This document shows, one piece after another, positions 8,987-17,949 of a stretch of DNA of 64,000 bases. Origin of the DNA: Prevotella sp. Its GTDB lineage: Bacteria > Bacteroidota > Bacteroidia > Bacteroidales > Bacteroidaceae. The notes beneath the pieces were generated by a model. It did not search any database. It had not been told where the DNA came from and saw only the letters and a list, made by a program, of their open reading frames with translations. Position numbers and translations under genes: made by a program. The DNA is taken from positions 62,001-126,000 of the forward strand of contig JAGCDO010000010.1 in NCBI GenBank assembly GCA_017651265.1, read 5' to 3'. Each line of letters starts with the position of its first letter. Positions within the stretch are counted from its first letter, which is position 1.

Positions 8987-9018
8987 CTTGGGAATTCGGG
9001 AAAAATCTTTTAATTTTG
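8987..9018 (+). promoter_or_regulatory. Promoter of the 9060 outer-membrane-type gene
   Basis: TAATTTTG at 9011-9018 matches the -7 consensus and CTTG at 8987-8990 sits 20 bp upstream in the -33 position. The start codon follows about 40 bp later. The divergent esterase has its own -7 box at 8939-8946. Confidence 0.65.
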
Positions 9019-9059
9019 CACGCACATTGCGAAATGAAACTTCTACATACAAAGAAAGG

Positions 9060-10112
9060 ATGAATATGAAGATAAGAATCAGAATGATAACATATTGTGC
9101 CTTACTCATCATGAGTGTTGTTTCGGCCAAGGCACAAAACGATGTAGGAACCTACCATGGTTCAGATATCTATACCGCAGGTGCGGGGGCGGAATACCGG
9201 AACCAATTCAATCATCTTGATGTAGCTATTACAGCAGGTACGACAGGTATTGGTGCTGAACTGTCCATGCCTGCCAGCGATATGGTGCAGATTCGTGCCG
9301 GCTTTGCAGTCATGCCATCGTTCAAGAAAGACATGAATTTCAGGGTAGGTTTGAAGAATGACCCTGAGAAGGACAAGAACGGCAACAAGATTGTGACGAA
9401 ATTCGACAGGATGTCGGAGCTCTTCAAGCAAGTCACCGGTTACCAGATCGACCGTAATATAAAAATGTATGGTCGTCCTACGTACTACAATGCCAAGGTA
9501 CTGGTTGATGTCTTCCCCTTCCCGAACAAGAAATGGTTCGTCACCGCCGGCTTCTACTATGGTAACGAACAAATCGCCAAGGCTTATAATGCCTATGAGG
9601 ATATGAGCAGTCTGGTAGCAGTTGGTATGTATAACCACATTCACGATAAAGTTGTGGCTGGTGAACCCATCGTGACGACCTCTGTAGGAGGATTCGAATA
9701 CACCATTATGTTCGACAAGTATTACGAGGAAGATGCTGCGGTCATTAAACGATTCGAGCAATACGGACGCATGGGTGCACATTTAGGCGATTTCAAAGAT
9801 GGTACACCTTATTATTGTTATCCTAACGAAGAGGCCATGATGGAGGTAAAGGTCAAGGCTAACCGCTTCAAGCCCTATCTGGGGTTCGGATATGGTTCAG
9901 AGATTCCGAAGACCGACAAACTCTATAACTTCGCCTTTGAATGCGGTTTCATGACATGGGGTGGCACCCCTAAGATCATCACCCACGACGGTGTTGACCT
10001 GGCTAAAGACGTGCATGGTATCCGTGGCGACGTGGGATCGTATGTCCGTTTCTTCAAAGGATTTAAAGTCTTCCCTGTATTGAACCTGCGTATCTCCAGA
10101 AGAATTTTCTAA
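9060..10112 (+). CDS. Hypothetical secreted or outer-membrane protein
   Basis: I do not recognise a named family. The product of about 350 residues has a signal peptide (MNMKIRIRMITYCALLIMSV, ending SAKAQ). Alternating hydrophobic and polar residues and a terminal Phe (ISRRIF) suggest an outer-membrane beta-barrel. Two nearby ATGs (9060 and 9066) are possible starts; the purine-rich AAAGAAAGG lies just upstream. It has its own promoter and is followed by the DUF6249-like operon on the same strand. Confidence 0.72.
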   Translation: MNMKIRIRMITYCALLIMSVVSAKAQNDVGTYHGSDIYTAGAGAEYRNQFNHLDVAITAGTTGIGAELSMPASDMVQIRAGFAVMPSFKKDMNFRVGLKNDPEKDKNGNKIVTKFDRMSELFKQVTGYQIDRNIKMYGRPTYYNAKVLVDVFPFPNKKWFVTAGFYYGNEQIAKAYNAYEDMSSLVAVGMYNHIHDKVVAGEPIVTTSVGGFEYTIMFDKYYEEDAAVIKRFEQYGRMGAHLGDFKDGTPYYCYPNEEAMMEVKVKANRFKPYLGFGYGSEIPKTDKLYNFAFECGFMTWGGTPKIITHDGVDLAKDVHGIRGDVGSYVRFFKGFKVFPVLNLRISRRIF

Positions 10113-10194
10113 TTTTTTCATGCTGATGCAACTTTTTGTGTATCATTATCGTCTAACAGACAAAGTAATGAATCAACAAACAAAAGACAAAAGC

Positions 10195-10836
10195 ATGAAA
10201 AGGTATTTAATTACAATCCTATTGGCAGGTGCACTGCTTGCTCCCGTCACGATACAGGCACAGAAGCACCGTCATCACCCCCAGGTGGTGAATCCCACAT
10301 CGGTACCCGATTCCTCTGGTATCGTTGCCTACTCAGACACGACTTCCACCGATACGGCAGGAACATCAACTCCTGTGTATATTGATGAGTACGAAGACGA
10401 TGACGACTTCTTTTTGTCACCCCACGACATGACAGATCTGGTGGGAGGTGGTCTTGGAGCCATATTGGCCGTGATCATGGTCCTCTTCATCGTTCTGGCG
10501 CCCTTTATTTTCGTTGCCTTTATCATCTATCTGATCTTCAAGAACAGGCGTCAACGCTACCAGTTGGCAGAGAAGGCCATGGAAAGCGGACAACAGATTC
10601 CCCAGGAACTGGTACGCACAGAATATCAGAACGACGATTATCTCTGGAAGAAAGGCATCAAGAACGTTTTCTTGGGTATCGGTTTGGCTATCCTGTTCAA
10701 GTGTTTAGGAGCAGATGCGCTTACAGGTATCGGCTGGCTCGTTGCACTCTATGGTGTAGGTCAGGCCGTGATTTCCAAGACCTCATCCCGTAAACGCGAT
10801 AGGTATGATGACAACATCAACCCTCCTGTGGAATAG
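10195..10836 (+). CDS. DUF6249-like membrane protein with signal peptide
   Basis: The start at 10195 gives the signal peptide MKRYLITILLAGALLAPVTI. An acidic linker follows (EYEDDDDFF) and a membrane half with a Gly-rich helix (GGGLGAILAVIMVLFIVLAPF), another helix, a cytoplasmic charged loop and two more hydrophobic segments near the C-terminus. An in-frame ATG at 10168 is possible. Small membrane proteins of this shape sit beside PspC and sigma-factor genes in many Bacteroidales, and DUF6249 is my best recollection of the family name. Function is unknown; an envelope-stress role is suggested only by its neighbours. Confidence 0.68.
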   Translation: MKRYLITILLAGALLAPVTIQAQKHRHHPQVVNPTSVPDSSGIVAYSDTTSTDTAGTSTPVYIDEYEDDDDFFLSPHDMTDLVGGGLGAILAVIMVLFIVLAPFIFVAFIIYLIFKNRRQRYQLAEKAMESGQQIPQELVRTEYQNDDYLWKKGIKNVFLGIGLAILFKCLGADALTGIGWLVALYGVGQAVISKTSSRKRDRYDDNINPPVE

Positions 10837-10856
10837 TCCTTCACACCTCTATTTTG

Positions 10857-10896
10857 CCCATTAACCCCATAATACCCATAAAACCCATTTAACCAT
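10857..10896 (+). repeat. 9-bp tandem repeat directly before the PspC-family start codon
   Basis: CCCA recurs at 10857, 10866, 10875 and 10884, exactly 9 bp apart, and a fifth degenerate unit beginning at 10893 (CCATGG) supplies the ATG itself at 10895. Units read CCCATTAAC, CCCATAATA, CCCATAAAA and CCCATTTAA. A similar unit forms the array before the cellobiose phosphorylase start. Confidence 0.88.
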
Positions 10897-11089
10897 GGAA
10901 CAGAAAAAATTATTACGATCAAACGATAGAGTTATCGCAGGCGTCTGCGGTGGTATCGCAGAGTATCTCAACATTGACCCCACAGTGGTACGTGTAGCAT
11001 ATGCTGTGCTCACCCTGTTCACTGTGTTCTGCGGAATCATCCTATATCCAATTCTTTGGATCATCATGCCTGAGAAACGTATGTATTAA
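10895..11089 (+). CDS. PspC domain protein
   Basis: A 64-residue protein that is almost entirely one PspC domain: the charged start KKLLRSNDRVIAGVCGG, then IAEYLNIDPTVVRVAYAVLT and a hydrophobic helix ending LWIIMPEKRMY. Phage-shock-protein C domains act at the inner membrane in envelope-stress responses. It stops 1 bp before the sigma-factor ATG, indicating translational coupling. Confidence 0.93.
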   Translation: MEQKKLLRSNDRVIAGVCGGIAEYLNIDPTVVRVAYAVLTLFTVFCGIILYPILWIIMPEKRMY

Positions 11090-11090
11090 G

Positions 11091-11630
11091 ATGAAGGTTA
11101 ACAGCGATCTCTCCCTCGTCACGCAGGTGGCGGTGTTTCACAACAAGCGGGCTTTCGACCAACTTGTCAGGAAATACCAGTCACCTGTTCGTCGGTTCTT
11201 CTTGAGCCAGACACTGGGAGACGGACCGCTGAGCGATGACCTCGCCCAAGAGACCTTCATCAAAGCCTATACGCGGATTGCCAGTTTCAAAGGACTCTCA
11301 GGATTCTCCACCTGGCTTTACCGCATTGCCTATAACGTGCTTTACGACTACCGTCGTTCGCAGCACATCACTGAGGATATCGACACGACAGCCATGCGAC
11401 TCGTTAGTGAAAGACCTTCCGATTCCACGCTGAAGATGGATATCTATGACGCACTGAAAACACTCAAGTCAGACGAACGTACCTGTATCACGCTACAGAT
11501 GATGGACGGACTACCCATCGATAAGATCTCTGAAATTACCGGCATGCCGCAAGGCACCGTAAAATCACACCTCTCAAGAGGGAAAAAACAACTAGCAACC
11601 TATTTAAGTGAGAATGGATATGGACGATAA
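11091..11630 (+). CDS. RNA polymerase sigma-70 factor, ECF subfamily
   Basis: A 179-residue ECF sigma factor. Region 2 contains FDQLVRKYQSPVRRFF, LSDDLAQETFIKAY and FSTWLYRIAYNVLYDYRR. Region 4 contains CITLQMMDGLPIDKISEITG and MPQGTVKSHLSRGKKQL. I chose the ATG at 11091, which follows the PspC stop by one base. The gene overlaps the next membrane protein, whose position suggests an anti-sigma or accessory role. Target promoters are unknown. Confidence 0.95.
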   Translation: MKVNSDLSLVTQVAVFHNKRAFDQLVRKYQSPVRRFFLSQTLGDGPLSDDLAQETFIKAYTRIASFKGLSGFSTWLYRIAYNVLYDYRRSQHITEDIDTTAMRLVSERPSDSTLKMDIYDALKTLKSDERTCITLQMMDGLPIDKISEITGMPQGTVKSHLSRGKKQLATYLSENGYGR

Positions 11631-12012
11631 GCAAAAAGAACAATACAGAGAGACCGTAACCAACGAACCGATTATGGTAACGGAAGAGGATGAGACACTG
11701 GTGAACAGTTTCTTCTCGAACCATCAGGTAGAAGTCGAGGATAACGGCTTCACCCACCGTGTGATGAGAAACCTGCCGCAGAGTGCATGGCAGAAGAACC
11801 GTATATGGACCATCCTCTGCTCCGTTCTCGGCGTCCTGTTGTTGTATTACACCAAGGGGTTAAGGACACTCTTCGGCACCTTCTTCGGATTGTTGGCAGA
11901 TGCTACCACTAATATGGTTTATCAGCAGAACCCGCTGATTGTCTATCTCACAATCCTTGCTTTGGTGATGACAGGCGGGTATATGGTAGTTACCTCAGAG
12001 CGTTGGAAGTAA
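11614..12012 (+). CDS. Small membrane protein downstream of the sigma factor, anti-sigma-like (DUF5056-like)
   Basis: About 132 residues: an acidic cytoplasmic N-terminus, a region FTHRVMRNLPQSAWQ, then two transmembrane segments (ILCSVLGVLLLYYT and IVYLTILALVMTGGYMVV). The first ATG at 11614 lies inside the sigma-factor gene, so the two overlap by 17 bp; an ATG at 11620 is also possible. The layout (short soluble part, then membrane helices, directly after an ECF sigma) suggests an anti-sigma or sigma-associated role, but no known anti-sigma motif is visible. The DUF5056 name is from memory. Confidence 0.7.
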   Translation: MDMDDKQKEQYRETVTNEPIMVTEEDETLVNSFFSNHQVEVEDNGFTHRVMRNLPQSAWQKNRIWTILCSVLGVLLLYYTKGLRTLFGTFFGLLADATTNMVYQQNPLIVYLTILALVMTGGYMVVTSERWK

Positions 12013-12025
12013 ATACTTACAAATA

Positions 12026-14086
12026 TTATTCGATAAAGAGGAAACCGTCGTCTTCATCTGATACGGTTTTCTCTTTTTTCTTTGGTGGGTTCTTCAGCTG
12101 TCCATTCTCATCAAACATACCGTAGGTGGTACGTAACACCACAAACTCCGTCCTACGGTTCAGCTGATTACAAATCTCTTCTTTCTCAGGATCGTTCAGT
12201 GCTTTCACGAACTCCTCTGTCAGCACATCGTTCTCCTTCAACCAAGAATACTTCTCTGTTAGTTTCTTCCGGATAGTCTTGGGCTTCTCCACCCCATAGC
12301 CCATGGGGGTGAGTCGTTCTTTAGGAATACCATGTGCGATGAGGTAGTTCACCACCGATTCGGCGCGCCGCTGCGACAGTCGTTTGTTATAGTCGGCACT
12401 ACCCCGATAATCGGCATGGGCACTCAATTCAATCGTTACATTAGGATTCTCGTTCAGCATGCCCACCAGCTCATCCAATGCAGCAGCCGACTCCGGTCGT
12501 AACGTGGCCTTATCGAAATCGTAGAAGATATTATCAATGAGTACGGGAACGCGGATGCTAGCCAAGGGGAACTGCAACGTGTATTCCTCCGACTCCTTGG
12601 CCGGTTTCACGCTGATCTCCTCCCGATGGTTCAAGTAACCCTTACACGAAGCCAGCAGGATATAATCCACGCCCGGCTGCAGTTCCTGTTCAAACGAGCC
12701 GTCACCCTTCACGCTCAGCTTCAGGTTCGTTCCATCGTTACCCACCATATACACCTGAGCGGCAGGCAGTTCATAGCCATCCATCTCGTACACCCAGCCC
12801 TTGAGTGTCTGCACAATCTCTGGATTCTCAAAGCTATAGATATGATCCCAACCACGACCGTCACCGCGGTTCGAGCAGAAATACCCCTTGTTCCGCAGTC
12901 CTTCAAAGGTACAACCGAAGTCATCTCCTTGTGAATTCAAAGGGAAACCAGGATGCTCCAGCTTATATCTTCCGCTCTTATCCACCTTGGCGATGAAGAT
13001 ATCCAGACCACCCATGCCAGGATGACCGTTTGATGAGAAGTACAGATCACCATTAGGACGGAAAGTCGGGAACATCTCATCACCCTCAGTGTTTACCGGA
13101 GCACCAATATTCTCCACACCACCAAGACCCGCAGTTGTCAGTCTGACGCGCCAGATATCCATACCGCCCATGCCGCCAGGCATATCAGAGACGAAGTACA
13201 GCCATTCCCCATCGGGAGAAACAGCTGGATGAGCGAAGCTTGACAGAGTGTCGCGGGAAATCTCCAGTTTGGTGGGCGCACCCCATGCAGCATCCGAACG
13301 GTTCGATGTAACGATGGTAGCATAGCGAGGATAGTCGGGATCGGTAGAACACTGCGTGAGATACATCACCCGCTGGTCGGTTGAGAAGCAACATGCGCCC
13401 TCATCATATTCCGTATTCAGACCGCTTTCAATGGTCTGCGGCTTCGTCCACTTCCCCTTGTCGTCTTTCTGCGAGAAGAAGATATCACCCGCCTTGGCAC
13501 CCGTGATACCACTGACTTCATCGCCCTGTGCCTCCTTGCGGGTGGAAGTAAAGAAGAGCTGATCGTACTCGTCGCCGCAGAGCATCGGACTATAATCAGC
13601 CCTGCGGGAATTGAAGATATCCATCTTCTTCACCGTATAGCGTGATCCTATCTGCTTGATCTCAGGAGCTGTACGCGCCGATTCCAGTCCGTTACGAGCC
13701 AACTCATTATCGGGCAGAGAGTCGAGCACACCCAAGAACTCCTTTTCTGCCTCCTTGTAGTTACCATTGCGAAGCAACTGACGGGCGAAAGAAAGATGGG
13801 TATTGATATCATCCTGTTTGTATCGGATGACATTCCGGTAAGCAGCAATCGCTTTTTGTGAGGAATTGATACGCTCATAGCATTGAGCCATCTTCAGGGC
13901 AATCTGTCCACGACGGTCACGTTCCTTGGAGGAAGTCTTTGAATAAGCCTGCTTGAACTGTTCCGCCGCATCGTAATACTCACCGATGGCGAGGAACTTC
14001 TCACCCTTCTTCATGTTCAGATCGGCACCGCACGAAGAGAACAGGACAACCAACAGGAGTAAAAACAGTGAATACTTGCGCATCAT
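12026..14086 (-). CDS. PorE-like OmpA-family lipoprotein (TPR, PD40 propeller, OmpA domain)
   Basis: A 686-residue lipoprotein with lipobox LFSSC (Cys near 19). TPR-like repeats span about 30-130 (FLAIGEYYDAAEQFKQAY). A WD40/PD40 beta-propeller with YFVSDMPGGMGGMDIWR and YFSSNGHPGMGGLDIF follows, then a carboxypeptidase-regulatory-like domain. The C-terminal OmpA domain has DFDKATLRPESAAALDEL and ELSAHADYRGSADYNKRLS, which binds peptidoglycan. This is the domain order of PorE, the periplasmic anchor of the type IX secretion system. T9SS assignment is inferred from architecture; porQ at 27218 supports a T9SS in this genome. An acidic tail ends the protein. Confidence 0.85.
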   Translation of the reverse strand: MMRKYSLFLLLLVVLFSSCGADLNMKKGEKFLAIGEYYDAAEQFKQAYSKTSSKERDRRGQIALKMAQCYERINSSQKAIAAYRNVIRYKQDDINTHLSFARQLLRNGNYKEAEKEFLGVLDSLPDNELARNGLESARTAPEIKQIGSRYTVKKMDIFNSRRADYSPMLCGDEYDQLFFTSTRKEAQGDEVSGITGAKAGDIFFSQKDDKGKWTKPQTIESGLNTEYDEGACCFSTDQRVMYLTQCSTDPDYPRYATIVTSNRSDAAWGAPTKLEISRDTLSSFAHPAVSPDGEWLYFVSDMPGGMGGMDIWRVRLTTAGLGGVENIGAPVNTEGDEMFPTFRPNGDLYFSSNGHPGMGGLDIFIAKVDKSGRYKLEHPGFPLNSQGDDFGCTFEGLRNKGYFCSNRGDGRGWDHIYSFENPEIVQTLKGWVYEMDGYELPAAQVYMVGNDGTNLKLSVKGDGSFEQELQPGVDYILLASCKGYLNHREEISVKPAKESEEYTLQFPLASIRVPVLIDNIFYDFDKATLRPESAAALDELVGMLNENPNVTIELSAHADYRGSADYNKRLSQRRAESVVNYLIAHGIPKERLTPMGYGVEKPKTIRKKLTEKYSWLKENDVLTEEFVKALNDPEKEEICNQLNRRTEFVVLRTTYGMFDENGQLKNPPKKKEKTVSDEDDGFLFIE
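12042..12076 (+). terminator. Probable terminator of the sigma-factor operon, inside the 3' end of the porE-like gene
   Basis: On the plus strand AAACCGT (12042-12048) and ACGGTTT (12063-12069) form a stem with a 14-nt loop, followed by TCTCTTTTTT. It lies 30 bp beyond the stop at 12012, within the last codons of the convergent lipoprotein gene. Confidence 0.5.
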
Positions 14087-14112
14087 ATCCTATAAACGAG
14101 AGAAAGCACGTT

Positions 14113-15993
14113 TTATTGTGTTCCCCCCTGCTTCGGCTTACTGCGCTTGCCCGATGGTTTGTCGGGCATCAGCGTCACCCTGCGGTTGGAGTTGTCGGCC
14201 AACACCTGATTCACTATGGCAGTAATCTGCTCCTTCAGCTCATTGACAAACTGGGCAGGATCATATTGCTGATGCTCAATATCACGGAGTTTCTTCTCCC
14301 AGATACCTGTCAGCTCACAGCTCTTCAGCAGTTCCTCCTTGATAATGTCTATCAGTTCAATGCCCGTAGGTGTAGCCACCAGGCGTTTCTTCTCCCTGCG
14401 GATATAATTGCGTTTGAACAAGGTCTCGATGATACCCGCCCTCGACGACGGTCGGCCAATACCATTCTCCTTCATGGCAGCACGAAGTTCCTCGTCCTCC
14501 ACGAACTTTCCTGCCGTCTCCATGGCACGCAGCAAAGAAGCCTCGTTATAATAAGGTGGCGGGGTGGTCTGCTTCTCGGTGAGCGTCGGCTCATGCGGTC
14601 CGCTCTCCCCTTTTACGAAAGTAGGCAGTGTCTTCTCCTCTTCCTCCTTCTTCTCTTCATCATTTGTGGGAAGCTGAGACGACGGCTGTGCATATACCGC
14701 TCGCCATCCTGGATCTAGGATTTCCTTTCCCGTAGCCTTGAACTCTATCCCATCAACCTCACCCAACACTGTTGTTGTAGCGTACTTACAATCGGGATAG
14801 AACACGCTGATGAACCGTCGTGCCACCAGGTCATAGACATGCTGTTCCATATTGGTCAAGTTCTGCGGAATCACCCCAGTAGGGATAATCGCATGGTGGT
14901 CGGTCACCTTACTTGTATCGAACACCCGCTTCGTCTTCGGCAGCGGCTTTCCGCCCAAGGGGCGCACCAAGTCAGCATAAGGAGCCGCACCTGCCACTTT
15001 TACCTGATACAGACCGTTCATGATTTGCGGACACTTGGGGTAGATATCGTCTGAAAGGTATTGGGTATCTACACGAGGATAGGTAGTGAACTTCCGCTCA
15101 TACAAAGCCTGAATGGTGTTCAGCGTCATCTCCGCACTCATGCCGTACTTCCTATTACAATCCACCTGCAGCGAGGTAAGATCGTACAACTGTTTCGGCT
15201 GTTCCTTTCCGTTCTTCTTCTCCACCTTGGTCACCGTAAACGGCTTCCCTTGGATGATCTCGAAGCTCTTTTCGCCTTCCTCCTTACTGGTAAACTTTCC
15301 CTTCGTAGCCGTAAACAAGGTTTCACGGTAGATGGTAGAGAGCACCCAGTATGGCTCTGGTTTGAAGTTATCAATCTCCTTCTGACGGTTTACGATCAAG
15401 GCTAATGTGGGCGTCTGCACTCGTCCGATACTCAGCACCTGACGGTTCTGTCCGTATTTCAGCGTATAGAGACGCGTGGCATTCATACCTAAGATCCAGT
15501 CGCCTATCGCTCTCGAAAGACCTGCCATATACAACGGCTGATACTCCTGCTGGTCTTTTAGCTTTTGGAACCCTTCGCGGATGGCCTCATCGGTCATTGA
15601 TGAAATCCACAAACGCTTCACCGGGCATTTCGCCTGAGCCTTCTGCATCACCCAACGTTGGATGAGCTCACCCTCCTGACCGGCGTCACCGCAGTTGATG
15701 ATGCCGTCGGCGGCTTGCATCAACCGTTCAATCACAGCAAATTGCTTCTGGATTCCTTTATCATCAATCAGCTTGATACCAAAGCGTGGTGGAATCATCG
15801 GCAGGGCACTCAAACTCCATGCCTTCCACATCGGCGTATAGTCGTGCGGTTCCTTCAGCGTACACAGATGACCAAACGTCCAGGTCACCTGATATCCGTT
15901 GCCTTCCATATATCCGTCTCTGCTACTGGTAGCCCCGATGATACGGGCTATATCCTTCGCTACACTTGGTTTCTCCGCAATACAAACTATCAT
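14113..15993 (-). CDS. topB: DNA topoisomerase III
   Basis: A 626-residue type IA topoisomerase that relaxes and decatenates DNA through a tyrosine-DNA intermediate. The Toprim domain opens with MIVCIAEKPSVAKDIARIIG and has the acidic NCGDAGQEGELI. The active-site region FTTYPRVDTQYLSDDIYP contains the catalytic Tyr. Also visible are LSIGRVQTPTLALIV and AMKENGIGRPSSRAGIIETL. There are no C-terminal Cys zinc ribbons; the protein ends in a short basic tail, as in other compact TopB proteins. An acidic stretch (NDEEKKEEEEK) lies near the centre. A -33/-7-like promoter is at 16014-16045. Confidence 0.96.
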   Translation of the reverse strand: MIVCIAEKPSVAKDIARIIGATSSRDGYMEGNGYQVTWTFGHLCTLKEPHDYTPMWKAWSLSALPMIPPRFGIKLIDDKGIQKQFAVIERLMQAADGIINCGDAGQEGELIQRWVMQKAQAKCPVKRLWISSMTDEAIREGFQKLKDQQEYQPLYMAGLSRAIGDWILGMNATRLYTLKYGQNRQVLSIGRVQTPTLALIVNRQKEIDNFKPEPYWVLSTIYRETLFTATKGKFTSKEEGEKSFEIIQGKPFTVTKVEKKNGKEQPKQLYDLTSLQVDCNRKYGMSAEMTLNTIQALYERKFTTYPRVDTQYLSDDIYPKCPQIMNGLYQVKVAGAAPYADLVRPLGGKPLPKTKRVFDTSKVTDHHAIIPTGVIPQNLTNMEQHVYDLVARRFISVFYPDCKYATTTVLGEVDGIEFKATGKEILDPGWRAVYAQPSSQLPTNDEEKKEEEEKTLPTFVKGESGPHEPTLTEKQTTPPPYYNEASLLRAMETAGKFVEDEELRAAMKENGIGRPSSRAGIIETLFKRNYIRREKKRLVATPTGIELIDIIKEELLKSCELTGIWEKKLRDIEHQQYDPAQFVNELKEQITAIVNQVLADNSNRRVTLMPDKPSGKRSKPKQGGTQ

Positions 15994-16445
15994 CTTTCAC
16001 CGTTTTTGATGTGCGAAGGTACAAAATATTTTTGAAACGACCAAATTTGTGACATGTGATATTATTGAGTCAACCAATTCAGTACGAAGTCAGCTTTCTC
16101 AGGAAAAGGTTCCAAAAGAAAACTGTCCGACCACCATGAAGGTGAATCGGACAATTCTTTCTGATAAATCTAAGAATATATAAAGATTGATGTTGGTCTA
16201 TTGATTGATTCTTTCTGGATGACAATACAAAGGTACGGGCGTTTTGCATGCGAAGCAATTATTCCGTTTCATTTCTGATGGATTAGTTGCGACAAACGAC
16301 CAAAATTGCGACAAAATGGGGTCATGCCCTCCAAATTTGTCGCATCTTCCACAAACTTTTTTAGTTTTCAGCGCATTTTTCAGTCCTTTTTCACTGCATA
16401 TTTGAGAAATAATGCCGATATTTGTAGCGTGAAAGAGAAAAAGAT
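15994..16445. other. Gene-free divergent region between topB and the metallophosphoesterase, with repeated motifs
   Basis: No convincing gene is seen. The region holds the topB promoter. A 20-bp motif AAACGACCAAAWTTGYGACA occurs twice, at 16035-16054 and 16294-16313 (18 of 20 bases alike). The decamer TTGCGACAAA occurs directly at 16287 and 16306, and inverted as TTTGTCGCA at 16336-16344. A hairpin with TGTCCGA/TCGGACA arms lies at 16124-16153, followed by a T-rich stretch. These look like operator sites or a short non-coding transcript; which one is unknown. Confidence 0.6.
16014..16045 (-). promoter_or_regulatory. Promoter of topB
   Basis: On the minus strand TACCTTCG (16014-16021) is one mismatch from the -7 consensus, and TTTG (16042-16045) is exactly 20 bp upstream. 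The -33 element lies inside the first copy of the AAACGACC repeat. Confidence 0.5.
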
Positions 16446-17291
16446 ATGACCAAGAAACGACTAAACACCCTAACCCGTTGGGCACGGGCAATGATGCTGG
16501 CAGCACTGCCTTTGGCGACAACCGTCTTGCTCTCATCATGCGGCGATGTGTTTGAAACGCATCCCTATGATGTCAACGTGAAGGGCGAGACGGGTATCAA
16601 CGCCAAGCAGATAGCCATCATTGAGAAACAGTTTACCAACAAGGACACCCTGCGTGTGGCCTTTATCAGCGATACCCATCTGTGGCTGTCGGATGCCCGC
16701 GACCAGGTGGCCGACCTGAACAGAAGAAACGTTGATTTCGTTGTTCATTGCGGCGATCTTACCGATACAGCCACTGGAAAGGAGTTTGAATGGAGCCGTG
16801 ATATCCTGAAAGAGCTGCAACACCCCTTTGTGGCACTTGTTGGTAACCACGACTTCCTCGGAACGGGAAACCAGACCTACGAAATCATGTATGGAGAGAT
16901 GAATTTCTCGTTCATCGCCGGAAGAGTGAAGTTCGTGTGTCTCAACACCAATGCCACGGAATACTCGTATCTGGCTTCAGTGCCCGACTTTGACTATATG
17001 GAGGAAGAGATGGTGAAGGATACAGCCAGGTTCGACCGTTCCATCATCGTGATGCACGCACCACCCTATAGCGACCAGTTCAACAACAATGTATGCAAGG
17101 CGTTCCGCCGATACCTCGATTTCTTCCCCGGACTGATGTGCTGTGTTTATGGGCACAACCATGAGGATGTGGTTTCTGATATGTATGACGACGGTCTGAT
17201 ATTCTACGGTATCGACTGCGCTGTACACCGCAACTACCGACTATTCACCATTACACCCGACGGCTATGAAGTGGAAAAGATTAATTACTAA
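16446..17291 (+). CDS. Calcineurin-like metallophosphoesterase, lipoprotein
   Basis: A 281-residue protein with a lipoprotein signal (LLSSC, Cys near 32). The metallophosphoesterase motifs appear in order: FISDTHLW (D-x-H), VVHCGDLTD (G-D-x-x-D), ALVGNHDF (G-N-H-D), IVMHAPPY (H) and VYGHNHED (G-H-x-H). Together they ligate the two catalytic metals. Substrate could be a nucleotide, phosphodiester or phosphoprotein. Its 3' end overlaps the next gene by 26 bp, so the two are very likely made together. Confidence 0.92.
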   Translation: MTKKRLNTLTRWARAMMLAALPLATTVLLSSCGDVFETHPYDVNVKGETGINAKQIAIIEKQFTNKDTLRVAFISDTHLWLSDARDQVADLNRRNVDFVVHCGDLTDTATGKEFEWSRDILKELQHPFVALVGNHDFLGTGNQTYEIMYGEMNFSFIAGRVKFVCLNTNATEYSYLASVPDFDYMEEEMVKDTARFDRSIIVMHAPPYSDQFNNNVCKAFRRYLDFFPGLMCCVYGHNHEDVVSDMYDDGLIFYGIDCAVHRNYRLFTITPDGYEVEKINY

Positions 17292-17943
17292 TGCTGCGTT
17301 GCTGCTGTTTGGTCTGCAGGTGTCAGCTGGCGACAGCCTTGATGTGCAGAACAGCAAATACGAGCGGCGCATACAACGCATGCAGAACACCTGGGCAGCC
17401 CTCATCCCCACGCACTACATCATTCAGAACGCGGGTAATATGGGTGTTGTTTCCATCGGTACAGGCTGGAGCTATGGTAAGCGCCGTCAATGGGAAACCG
17501 ATCTGCTCTTTGGCTATATTCCAAAGCATGATGCCACCCGCGGTAAGCTGACCACAACGGTGAAGGGGAACTATATTCCCTGGGACATCGACCTCGCTTT
17601 CATCTCTACAAAGATGCCTGAAAACCGGTGGCTGTTCGAGCCTCTAACCGCCAGTCTGTACGTCAATACCGTTTATGGTCATGAGTTTTGGAAAAGTCAG
17701 CCCGGTCGATATCCTGACAAATACTACCGGTTCATGTCCACCAAGTTACGGTTGAACGTGGCACTGGGTCAGCGTATCATGTTGAAGATTCCTGAGAACA
17801 AACGCAGAAGGCACAACAGGATATCGCTGTTCTACGAGGTGAGTACCTGCGACCTCTATATCCGCTCGATGTTCCAGGACAGCAGTATTAAGCTGAAGGA
17901 TATCCTCGGACTATCCATCGGACTGAAGTTCTATACATTATAA
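17266..17943 (+). CDS. Hypothetical exported protein, possible outer-membrane barrel
   Basis: I do not recognise the family. The 225-residue product starts inside the metallophosphoesterase gene, with a short basic start and signal peptide (MKWKRLITNAALLLFGLQVS, then AGDS). The mature part has amphipathic beta-like stretches (YIPWDIDLAFIST, LTASLYVNTVYG, LSIGLKFYTL) and many aromatic residues, consistent with a small outer-membrane barrel. The DUF4421 gene follows 6 bp downstream. The trio suggests a shared envelope function. Confidence 0.72.
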   Translation: MKWKRLITNAALLLFGLQVSAGDSLDVQNSKYERRIQRMQNTWAALIPTHYIIQNAGNMGVVSIGTGWSYGKRRQWETDLLFGYIPKHDATRGKLTTTVKGNYIPWDIDLAFISTKMPENRWLFEPLTASLYVNTVYGHEFWKSQPGRYPDKYYRFMSTKLRLNVALGQRIMLKIPENKRRRHNRISLFYEVSTCDLYIRSMFQDSSIKLKDILGLSIGLKFYTL

Positions 17944-17949
17944 TAGAAG

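Noticed and set aside
16050-16190. Minus-strand frame that ends EPFPEKADFVLNWLTQ
   Set aside because: About 35 codons with no start codon and a stop directly upstream. It could be a gene remnant but cannot be supported.
16198-16539. 113-codon minus-strand ORF upstream of the metallophosphoesterase
   Set aside because: Low-complexity, Cys/Arg-biased product that overlaps the signal peptide of a real gene and the repeat region.
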